From Urechidicola vernalis (GTDB lineage: Bacteria > Bacteroidota > Bacteroidia > Flavobacteriales > Flavobacteriaceae): 64,000 nucleotides of DNA. Under the pieces are notes generated by a model. That model did no database searches, was not told the origin of the DNA, and saw nothing but the letters and a program-made list of their open reading frames with translations. The stretch is taken from assembly GCF_031846385.1 (NCBI RefSeq), contig NZ_JAVRHV010000004.1:186001-250000 (forward strand), in the 5' to 3' direction. Shown here one piece after another: positions 26,004 to 33,136 of this stretch (positions are counted from its first letter, which is position 1; each line of letters begins with the position of its first letter). Both the position numbers and the translations under genes were made by a program.

Positions 26004-27482
26004 ATGGGAAAGCAAACAAATGCACCAAAACTTGATAGCGAGCAACCTATTATAGAAAATGAATCTTTAACTATTTGGGAAGCCTTTTTTCCAGTCTTTG
26101 CGTTGGTGGCAATGTTGGCGTATAATGTGTTTGTTTATGGAGATGATGCTTTAAGTGGATCCAATCAGTTTGTATTATTACTTGGAGCCGCTGTTGCCGC
26201 TATTGTTGGTTTTAAAAACAAAGTATCTTACAAAGACATGATAGACGAGGTGGCCGAGAATATTAAATCTACTGGAGGTGCTATTCTTATCTTATTAATG
26301 GTGGGTGCATTGGCTGGTACTTGGCTTATCAGTGGTATTATCCCTTCAATGATTTATTATGGATTACAAATTTTAAATCCAACTATATTTTTAGCAGCTT
26401 GTTTGGTTATTTGTGCTATTATTTCAATAGCAACAGGTAGTTCATGGACTACTTCTGCAACGGTAGGTATCGCTTTAATTGGTATTGGAGATGCTCTGGG
26501 TATATCTCTTGGTATGACAGCAGGGGCTGTATTGTCTGGTGCTTATTTCGGAGATAAAATGTCGCCAATGTCCGATACAACAAATTTAGCACCTGCCATG
26601 GCTGGTGGCGAATTGTTTGCACATATAAAATACATGACTTATACCACGGTACCGACCATATTGGTAACCTTGGTGTTCTTTTTAATTTTGGGCTTTTCAT
26701 TAGATACTTCTGGTACAGCAGATACAGCGCAGTTGTTAGTGGATATAGAGAAAGCATTTAATGTAAATATTTGGGTCTTTATTGTTCCGGCAGTAGTTAT
26801 ATTTTTAATTATAAAAAAGACGCCACCTTTGGTTGCATTATTAGTTGGTACACTATTAGGGGGTGTATTTGCTCTCGTTTTTCAACCGCATGTTGTAGCT
26901 CAAGTAGCAGGTGTAGATAGTCTTACCGTAAATTCTGCTTATAAAGGCGTTATGGATGCTATGACTGTAGATGTTGCTGTTGCAACCGAGAACGAAGCCT
27001 TGGCTGATTTGTTTACCGCTGGCGGAATGAGCAAAATGCTAGGAACAATTTGGTTGATCTTGTGTGCCATGACCTTTGGAGGTATTATGGATGCTATTGG
27101 AGCTTTAACAAAGATTAGTGCCTTTATGCTAAGTCTTTTCGATTCCATTTTTGGGTTATTTGCAAGTACAGTGTTAACATGTTTAGGTTTAAATATTGCC
27201 GCTTCAGACCAATATCTAGCCATTGTAGTGCCAGGTAAAATGTATGCACAGGCATATAGAGATAAAGGTTTAGCACCAGAAAATTTAAGTAGAACCTTAG
27301 AAGATTCAGGTACAGTTACTTCAGTTCTGATTCCGTGGAATACTTGTGGTGCATACCAAAGTGGAGTGCTAGGCGTACCTGTAGTAGATTATGCCTTCTT
27401 TGCAATGTTTAACTGGTTAAGTCCATTTATGACGCTGTTGTTCGCAGCCTTTAAAATTAAGATCAAGCAATTGGCAAAGTAA
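26004..27482 (+). CDS. nhaC: NhaC-family Na+/H+ antiporter
   Basis: A 492-aa polytopic inner-membrane protein with about 11-12 hydrophobic segments. NhaC-type motifs include GSSWTTSATVGIALIGIG near 155-172, GAYFGDKMSPMSDTTNLAPA near 190-209 and, in the second half, EDSGTVTSVLIPWNTCGAYQ. It exchanges Na+ (or an organic ion such as malate with lactate in some relatives) for protons; a Na+/H+ role suits a marine bacterium. It lies between the YceI terminator and the cassette-like array. Confidence 0.9.
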   Translation: MGKQTNAPKLDSEQPIIENESLTIWEAFFPVFALVAMLAYNVFVYGDDALSGSNQFVLLLGAAVAAIVGFKNKVSYKDMIDEVAENIKSTGGAILILLMVGALAGTWLISGIIPSMIYYGLQILNPTIFLAACLVICAIISIATGSSWTTSATVGIALIGIGDALGISLGMTAGAVLSGAYFGDKMSPMSDTTNLAPAMAGGELFAHIKYMTYTTVPTILVTLVFFLILGFSLDTSGTADTAQLLVDIEKAFNVNIWVFIVPAVVIFLIIKKTPPLVALLVGTLLGGVFALVFQPHVVAQVAGVDSLTVNSAYKGVMDAMTVDVAVATENEALADLFTAGGMSKMLGTIWLILCAMTFGGIMDAIGALTKISAFMLSLFDSIFGLFASTVLTCLGLNIAASDQYLAIVVPGKMYAQAYRDKGLAPENLSRTLEDSGTVTSVLIPWNTCGAYQSGVLGVPVVDYAFFAMFNWLSPFMTLLFAAFKIKIKQLAK

Positions 27483-27550
27483 TTGGATAAAACAGATAAA
27501 ATGTTGTGTTATCCGGAATCAATTAAGGGATAAACATGTATTTTATTATA

Positions 27551-27563
27551 TAACAAGTTGTGT
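27551..27563. repeat. Junction 1 of the cassette-like array (GTTGTGT)
   Basis: TAACAAGTTGTGT contains the small palindrome ACAA-G-TTGT and the heptamer GTTGTGT (27557-27563), one base off the integron R' consensus GTTRRRY. It lies 13 bases before the start of the first small gene, the same distance as at the third junction. Confidence 0.35.
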
Positions 27564-27576
27564 TTAATTAAAGAAA

Positions 27577-27903
27577 ATGTATAGTTTAAAAATAAAGAGA
27601 GGAATCTTAATAATGGTCGGAATAATTCTGATCAGTAATATTCTTCCAATCAGGGTATATACTGAAGGTGTAATTATCCCCTATCATTTTGAAACTAAGC
27701 ATTCAGAATTTGAATTTATAGCTTATCCGAGTAAAGGAAGAGGAACAGAAGAGATGGATAAAAAATTTAAAAAATTCATTAAAGAAAATCCACAGACTAA
27801 AGACACAACAATTTATAGATCTTTCTCAAGAAACGCTCTGAAATTTTGGAATTGGAGATTCTACTTTACTAGTGATCTGTACAACTATGAATTAAAAAAC
27901 TAA
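27577..27903 (+). CDS. Small uncharacterised membrane-anchored protein (cassette-like ORF 1)
   Basis: A 108-aa protein with one N-terminal hydrophobic segment (about residues 9-24, ILIMVGIILISNILPI) after a basic KIKR, so either a signal anchor or an uncleaved signal. The rest is polar with many aromatic residues and ends in a WNWRFYFTSDLYNY segment. I recognise no family. It is the first of three short same-strand ORFs with shared flanking motifs. The short, family-less protein and AT-rich codons suit accessory DNA. Confidence 0.55.
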   Translation: MYSLKIKRGILIMVGIILISNILPIRVYTEGVIIPYHFETKHSEFEFIAYPSKGRGTEEMDKKFKKFIKENPQTKDTTIYRSFSRNALKFWNWRFYFTSDLYNYELKN

Positions 27904-27904
27904 C

Positions 27905-28035
27905 CACAACAACGTGTATAATTAATTGCGGCGGAATTTCCTTGGCGGAAATTCACTCGAATTAATTACCTTAGTGCTACGGCGGAAAAATCTTGCTGAT
28001 TTTCCCGCAACTAATCATACACAAGACCGTTGGGT
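27905..28035. repeat. Large branched palindrome, attC-like (junction 2)
   Basis: Starting 2 bases after the ORF 1 stop, 27914-27931 pairs with 28005-28022 at 16 of 18 positions. Outside this stem lie CAAC (27907-27910) and GTTG (28029-28032), with GTTGGGT matching the integron core-site consensus GTTRRRY exactly. Inside are two further hairpins: GAATTTCC/GGAAATTC (27934-27941 with 27947-27954, perfect) and GGAAAAATC/GATTTTCC (27984-27992 with 27998-28005, one bulge). The result is a three-way branched fold with unpaired extra bases between core and stem, as in attC sites. ORF 2 starts 9 bases after GTTGGGT. Confidence 0.6.
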
Positions 28036-28044
28036 TTAATACGA

Positions 28045-28743
28045 ATGAAATATATAAACTATATTTTAATAATTCTCATTTTAGTTGGTTTCTCATCTGC
28101 AAAAAGACTGACTGAAAGCAATTCTAAACCGACAAAGTTTGTTTTCAAAAAATCTATGGCTTCATCCCAAAGTGGAATATCTGAATTGAATTCAAAAACG
28201 GATTCTTTAATTAATGTTGCCTACAATCCGAAAGGGAAAGATTCTGCGATAAATAAAGAACTTAAGGAAATGCAGATGACTGAATTCCTTACTCGAACGC
28301 CAGAAACAGAAATTTATGTTGAAGTTGAAAACGACTCTATTTGGCGTTATACGAAGCAAAACGGAAAAATGATTGGAGATTATTTTATGATTCAAAAAAA
28401 TAGCGGAATATTAAACTATTACGACAAATCAAAATCTGTGAACTATAGAAAATATGACCTTTTTGAGAAAAACTACAAATATGAAATAATTGAAAACAAA
28501 AAAGATAGAAAAGAAATTAAAGGTTTTGATTGTTTCAAATTGACTTTGATTAAACAAAATGCAGAGAGTGATTTGGGAAATACGGTTTACGAAATGTATG
28601 TGACTGACCAAATTGAATTACCCATTCATTCTGTTATAAATCTTAGCAAACTCGTTCCGAATACTTTTCCATTGGAAATAAGAATTTCAGAAGAAAATCT
28701 ATCTGGATTAGAAGAACAATATGAAATAATAAAAATTGAATAA
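28045..28743 (+). CDS. Exported GLPGLI-like protein (cassette-like ORF 2)
   Basis: A 232-aa protein with a Sec signal peptide (about residues 1-16, ending GFSSA). A TTG five codons upstream is also in frame, but the ATG at 28045 gives a proper signal peptide. The second half (KEIKGFDCFKLTLI then VYEMYVTDQIELPIHSVINL) resembles GLPGLI/LolA-like beta proteins of Bacteroidota, in which a YKCYKA-like strand precedes a W/MYT strand. The GLPGLI motif itself is absent, so this is a fold-level guess. Flanked by repeat junctions on both sides. Confidence 0.55.
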   Translation: MKYINYILIILILVGFSSAKRLTESNSKPTKFVFKKSMASSQSGISELNSKTDSLINVAYNPKGKDSAINKELKEMQMTEFLTRTPETEIYVEVENDSIWRYTKQNGKMIGDYFMIQKNSGILNYYDKSKSVNYRKYDLFEKNYKYEIIENKKDRKEIKGFDCFKLTLIKQNAESDLGNTVYEMYVTDQIELPIHSVINLSKLVPNTFPLEIRISEENLSGLEEQYEIIKIE

Positions 28744-28757
28744 AAAAGTTTTAAACC

Positions 28758-28771
28758 GTTGAACAACATTG
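28758..28771. repeat. Junction 3 of the cassette-like array (GTTGAAC)
   Basis: GTTGAAC (28758-28764) fits GTTRRRY exactly and merges with GAACAACATTG (28761-28771), the same core that follows the other two ORF stops. ORF 3 starts 13 bases after the heptamer. No long palindrome is present here, so if it was an attC-like site it is truncated. Confidence 0.4.
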
Positions 28772-28777
28772 TCTTGC

Positions 28778-29203
28778 ATGAGAATTTTAATTGTAATCCT
28801 TTTATTTTTTGGTTTTAGTTGTAAGCAAGCATCTAAAAGTAATTCGGAGAAAATCCAAGTTGAAGTTGATTCAACTGGACTAATGGTTAAAGTACTCAAA
28901 AATAAAAATTCAATTACTGAAGGACGATGGATAAATATGAAAGATTCACTGTCAACAGTGAAAATTGAAGGAAATCAATGGATTTTTCAGTACGGAAAAG
29001 ATAAAACTGAACCCAAAGATTATCACAAATATGTAATAACGGAAAGTGTTTTTGATAAGGATAATGCAATTGTTGATGGTTGTTTATTTTTAATTCAGGA
29101 AAGTGACACTTTGAAATATGGAATTGCTTATCTATCTGAAAAAAGTATGACCCTAGTGTATTTGCCAAGAGGGAATTTCCACCATTATAAAAAAATGGAA
29201 TAA
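28778..29203 (+). CDS. Small lipoprotein of unknown function (cassette-like ORF 3)
   Basis: A 141-aa protein with an SPII signal peptide: LIVILLFFGFSCKQAS, lipid Cys near residue 15. A TTG three codons upstream is in frame but adds nothing. The mature part reads like a small beta-barrel or lipocalin-type single domain (ITEGRWINMKDSLSTVKIEGNQWIFQYG, SDTLKYGIAYLSEKSMTLVYL), which in Bacteroidota often marks a calycin-like lipoprotein. The function is unknown. Confidence 0.55.
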   Translation: MRILIVILLFFGFSCKQASKSNSEKIQVEVDSTGLMVKVLKNKNSITEGRWINMKDSLSTVKIEGNQWIFQYGKDKTEPKDYHKYVITESVFDKDNAIVDGCLFLIQESDTLKYGIAYLSEKSMTLVYLPRGNFHHYKKME

Positions 29204-29208
29204 AAAAC

Positions 29209-29238
29209 GTTGCACAACAATGACTATAATTCATTGTT
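29209..29238. repeat. Junction 4 of the cassette-like array (GTTGCAC plus hairpin)
   Basis: GTTGCAC (29209-29215, one base off GTTRRRY) merges with GCACAACAATG (29212-29222). A perfect 8-bp hairpin follows: AACAATGA (29216-29223) with TCATTGTT (29231-29238). It begins 6 bases after the ORF 3 stop. It may be the last site of the array. Confidence 0.4.
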
Positions 29239-29321
29239 ATAATTAAACAAAAATTAATAAATTTTTAACTATAACATCCTTTTAATAATTAGCCATTTAA
29301 CATTAAAACAAAATAATTAAT

Positions 29322-29741
29322 ATGAACCCATTTCACCTTGCAATACCGGTAGAGAATTTAGAAAAATGTAGGACTTTTTATAGAGATGTGTTACAATGTA
29401 CGGAAGGTAGAAGTGATACCCATTGGGTCGATTTTGATTTTTTCGGGCATCAATTGGTAATTCATCAAAAAGAAGGATTTAAGGCCAAAAAAAGACAAAT
29501 TTCAAATTCTGTTGATGGGTATGATGTGCCTGTACCACATTTTGGAGTGGTATTAGAGTGGGAAGTTTGGGAGACTTTGGCGGAAAAGTTAAAGGCTATG
29601 AATACCGAATTTGTAATTGAGCCATATGTTCGATTTCAAGGAAAAGTTGGAGAGCAAGCAACGTTGTTTTTTTTAGACCCGGAGAACAACGCATTAGAAT
29701 TTAAAGCCTTCAAAAATATAGACCGACTATTTGCCAAGTAA
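29322..29741 (+). CDS. Glyoxalase/VOC-fold protein
   Basis: A 139-aa protein with two beta-alpha-beta-beta-beta modules of the vicinal oxygen chelate fold. It opens PFHLAIPVENLEKCRTFYRDVLQ (His ligand), has DFDFFGHQLVIHQ in the first module, VPHFGVVLEWEVW in the second (His ligand) and LFFLDPENNALEFKAF at the end (Glu ligand). The family includes glyoxalases, dioxygenases and antibiotic-binding proteins; the substrate is unknown. It lies just beyond the cassette-like array on the same strand. Confidence 0.82.
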   Translation: MNPFHLAIPVENLEKCRTFYRDVLQCTEGRSDTHWVDFDFFGHQLVIHQKEGFKAKKRQISNSVDGYDVPVPHFGVVLEWEVWETLAEKLKAMNTEFVIEPYVRFQGKVGEQATLFFLDPENNALEFKAFKNIDRLFAK

Positions 29742-29808
29742 AACTATTGAAGCAAAAATAAAAGCCGTAACACGAATTATTAATATTTAGAGAATAACAC
29801 TTATAAAA

Positions 29809-31533
29809 ATGAGAATAAATGCAATCTTAATCTTTTTGGTTAGTATAACTATTGGAATTCATACTCAAACCCTTTCTAGCCAAACAACCCAAGACTATTT
29901 TGATACAATAAGACCTGAATATTCAGGAGGTTTAGCCTTTGAAACCACTGCTTTTGTAGAAAAATACTGGAGAGTTGCAGGGAATACAGGTTTTAATGAA
30001 ACGGTTTATTTTATTGAAAAACATTTAAAATCAGCCGGATATGTATTGGAGGTAGATGCCAAAGATTCGGACCGATTTGTCTATCGTATTGAAGAGCGCC
30101 CGATGCAAAGACCTACCTGGGAACCGGTCTCGGCAGCGTTGGCATTTGCAGGATCAAATGAGCTAATTTTAAATCAAGAAACAAACCGAAATATGGTGTA
30201 CTTAAATTCAACTTCTACGCCAGTCGGAGGGATTGAAGCAGAGGTGGTTCATATTGGAGACGTCAAAGATTTGGAGCAAATAGAAGTAAAAGGTAAAATT
30301 GTTTTTGCAGAAATGAGTGCCCGAGAATTGTATCAAACCGCAATAGTAGAGGATGGAGCAATTGGGTTAATTACCTACAATAACCCAAGTTATTTACAAC
30401 CAGAAAAAAACAAAACCTCAATTCAATTTAGAAGTTTAAGATACAATAAGGAATTTCCTGTTTGGGGTATCGCGTTATCATTCGAAGCGAAAGAGAGATT
30501 GTTATCGGAGTTGGAAAAAGGGAAAGTTGATGTAAAGGTTGACATTCAAACAAAAATATACCCATCTACAGAATTAACGGTTGTTGCTAATATAAGAGGT
30601 GATAAATTGCCAAAAGAAAGTTTAGTGTTCTCTGCGCATATTCAAGAACCAGGAGCCAATGATAATGCAACAGGAGTTGGTGCACAATTAGAAATGGCCG
30701 TTTTGGCGGCGAAGCTGGTAAAATCAAAAAAAATAGTGGCGAATAGAACACTCACATTTTTATGGGGAGACGAAATTATCTCAACTAGACGCTATGTAGA
30801 GGAAAAAGAGAAGCGGACTTCTGATATTAATTGGGGAATTAGTTTAGATATGGTGGGTGAAAATACTGCCGTAACTGGAGGTTCTTTTTTAATTGAAAAA
30901 ATGCCAGATCCTAGTGCAATTTGGACTAGAGGAAATGACAAACACAGTGAATGGGGTGGACGTGTTTTAAAAGAAAAAGACATGAAGCCACATTATTTAA
31001 ATGATTTTATAATTAATGTTTTTATGCAGCAAGGGAAACACGCCAATTGGGAGGTAAACACCAACCCGTTTGAAGGCGGTAGTGACCACACACCATTTTT
31101 AAGAGCAGACATTCCTGGTTTATTATTGTGGCATTTTACAGATCAGTTTTATCACACCGATAACGACCGAATAGACAAGGTATCTCAAGAAACATTAAAA
31201 AATGTTGGTATTGGGGCTTTGGTTAGTGGCTTTACATTAATTAATGGCGATGTGCATTTTGCAGAGGAATTAAAAGGAACAATTTTAAAAGCGGCAGAAG
31301 AGAGGCTAAAGGCAGAGTTTGAATTGAGTACAGCGTCTATAAAAAAAGGAAATAGCAAAGCGGATGAAATTAAAATTTTAACCACTTGGGCCAATTGGTA
31401 CCAAGATGCTATTGCCTCTTTATCTGATTTAATTTCTGAAAGTGATGTAGAGTTTCAATATGAAATAAGAAAAGGACAAAAGTTAGTAGGAGAAATAGCG
31501 TCAGATTATAGTGAGCAATTAAAATCTTTGTAA
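29809..31533 (+). CDS. Secreted M28-family zinc peptidase
   Basis: A 574-aa exported peptidase with a signal peptide of about 26 residues (ILIFLVSITIGIHTQTLSSQ). A protease-associated-like region (about 110-230) precedes the catalytic domain. M28 metal motifs are SAHIQEPGANDNATG (His and Asp), LWGDEIISTRRY (Glu), SLDMVGEN (Asp) and GGSDHTPFLRADIPGLLLWHFTD (His). It is longer than the lipoprotein peptidase at 3164 and lacks a PDZ domain. Its stop is 7 bases from a convergent gene. Confidence 0.83.
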   Translation: MRINAILIFLVSITIGIHTQTLSSQTTQDYFDTIRPEYSGGLAFETTAFVEKYWRVAGNTGFNETVYFIEKHLKSAGYVLEVDAKDSDRFVYRIEERPMQRPTWEPVSAALAFAGSNELILNQETNRNMVYLNSTSTPVGGIEAEVVHIGDVKDLEQIEVKGKIVFAEMSARELYQTAIVEDGAIGLITYNNPSYLQPEKNKTSIQFRSLRYNKEFPVWGIALSFEAKERLLSELEKGKVDVKVDIQTKIYPSTELTVVANIRGDKLPKESLVFSAHIQEPGANDNATGVGAQLEMAVLAAKLVKSKKIVANRTLTFLWGDEIISTRRYVEEKEKRTSDINWGISLDMVGENTAVTGGSFLIEKMPDPSAIWTRGNDKHSEWGGRVLKEKDMKPHYLNDFIINVFMQQGKHANWEVNTNPFEGGSDHTPFLRADIPGLLLWHFTDQFYHTDNDRIDKVSQETLKNVGIGALVSGFTLINGDVHFAEELKGTILKAAEERLKAEFELSTASIKKGNSKADEIKILTTWANWYQDAIASLSDLISESDVEFQYEIRKGQKLVGEIASDYSEQLKSL

Positions 31534-31540
31534 ATAGAAT

Positions 31541-33097
31541 CTATTTTAAACTCCAAGCAATTTGCTCGGCACATTTTTCGCCGTCAATTGCCGCTGAGAT
31601 AATTCCACCGGCATATCCTGCACCTTCACCACATGGGTATAAGCCTTTTATTTGAGGATGTTCTAATGTTTTGTAATCTCTTGGTATTCTAATAGGAGAA
31701 GAGGTTCTAGATTCCGGTGCATGAACTACGGCTTCGTTGGTTAAATAACCACGCATCGACTTATTAAATTGTTTAAACCCTTCTTGTAAGGTTTTATAAA
31801 TGAATGGAGGAAGCACTTCCCCTAATTCAGTCGAAGTGGTTCCTGGCATGTACGAGGTTTGTGGAATGTCATTTGAAAGTTTTCCTTTAGTAAAATCAAC
31901 CAAACGCTGAGCAGGAACTTTTTGTGTTTCCCCTGCAATTTGCCATGCTTTTTGTTCAATCTGCTTTTGAAATTCTACGCCTGCCAAAGGGCCTTTATCT
32001 GCAAAAGGTTTAAAATCTTCTAACTTCAACTCCACCACAATTCCAGAATTTGAAGTAGGTTGATCTCTTTTAGAAGGCGACCATCCGTTGGTAACAACTT
32101 CTCCAGGAGCGGTTGCGCATGGTGCAATGACACCACCAGGGCACATGCAAAAGGAATATACACCTCTGTGATCTACTTGTTTTACTACACTATACGGAGC
32201 AGGAGGTAAATAGTCTCCTCTTGTTTCGCAATGGTACTGAATGGAATCTATCAGTTTTTGAGAATGCTCTACACGAACACCCAAGGCAAAAGGCTTGGCC
32301 TCGATTAAAATTCCCTTTCGATGCAATAATTCAAATATATCTCTAGCCGAATGTCCTGTGGCTAAAATTATTTTAGATGCATTGATATTGGTTCCATTTT
32401 GAGTTTCAACGCCAGTGATTTCACTGTTTTTAATTAAAATATCTGTTACTCTGGTATTGAATAAAACTTCACCGCCATACGCAATTATGGTTTCTCGTAT
32501 GGCCTGTATTATTTTGGGTAGTTTATTTGTTCCAATATGAGGATGTGCATCAATTCCGATGTTTTTAGTTGCGCCATGAGCAATGAGTAATTCTAAAATT
32601 CGGTTTACGTCTCCTCTTTTCTTTGATCGCGTGTATAGTTTTCCATCAGAATAGGTTCCAGCACCTCCTTCACCAAAGCAGTAGTTAGAATCCTCATCAA
32701 CAAGATGAAACTTGGTAATAGCAGCTAAATCTCGTCTGCGCTCTTTTACATCTTTTCCACGTTCTAACACAATTGGTTTCAGTCCTTTTTCAATCAATTT
32801 TAACGCTGCAAATAAGCCCGCTGGACCAGCACCAATTACAATAACTTCTTGGGCTTTTGAAACATCTGAATAATTTGGAAGTTCAATTGCTTGTTGAACA
32901 AACGCTTCATTTAAAAAGACATTAATTCGGAGATTTATTTTAACATTTTTTTGTCGCGCATCAATAGAACGTTTTAGAATCTCAACATGTGTAATGTTTT
33001 TTGCATTTAGACGTTTGGTTTTTGCAACGAACAATTTTAATTGCTCAGGATCTTGAGCAATTTTTGGACTTGTCTGAATTTGAAATTCTTGTTGCAT
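31541..33097 (-). CDS. FAD-dependent dehydrogenase-like protein (COG2509 type)
   Basis: A 518-aa flavoprotein. Residues 1-80 form an N-terminal ferredoxin-like domain; EVIVIGAGPAGLFAALKLIEKG near 85-106 is the dinucleotide-binding fold, followed by VLERGKDVKERRRD. CFGEGGAGTYSDGKLYTR, IDAHPHIGTNKLP and a C-terminal LYPCGEGAGYAGGI are characteristic of this conserved, experimentally poorly defined group of bacterial FAD proteins. Conserved Cys pairs (FCMCPGG) lie near 316-322. The substrate is unknown. Confidence 0.85.
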   Translation of the reverse strand: MQQEFQIQTSPKIAQDPEQLKLFVAKTKRLNAKNITHVEILKRSIDARQKNVKINLRINVFLNEAFVQQAIELPNYSDVSKAQEVIVIGAGPAGLFAALKLIEKGLKPIVLERGKDVKERRRDLAAITKFHLVDEDSNYCFGEGGAGTYSDGKLYTRSKKRGDVNRILELLIAHGATKNIGIDAHPHIGTNKLPKIIQAIRETIIAYGGEVLFNTRVTDILIKNSEITGVETQNGTNINASKIILATGHSARDIFELLHRKGILIEAKPFALGVRVEHSQKLIDSIQYHCETRGDYLPPAPYSVVKQVDHRGVYSFCMCPGGVIAPCATAPGEVVTNGWSPSKRDQPTSNSGIVVELKLEDFKPFADKGPLAGVEFQKQIEQKAWQIAGETQKVPAQRLVDFTKGKLSNDIPQTSYMPGTTSTELGEVLPPFIYKTLQEGFKQFNKSMRGYLTNEAVVHAPESRTSSPIRIPRDYKTLEHPQIKGLYPCGEGAGYAGGIISAAIDGEKCAEQIAWSLK

Positions 33098-33136
33098 AAA
33101 CTCAAAAGTACTATTAATAGTAGCTATTAGCTGATT

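Noticed and set aside
27483..27513. Hairpin after nhaC (GGATAA...TTATCC) as a terminator
   Set aside because: It has one mismatch, a 10-base loop and no following T-run; it could equally be part of the accessory junction.
27577..29203. The three small ORFs as a toxin-antitoxin or phage-defence set
   Set aside because: Each has a signal peptide or anchor and none shows a nuclease, antitoxin or nucleotide-binding motif, so a defence claim is not supported.
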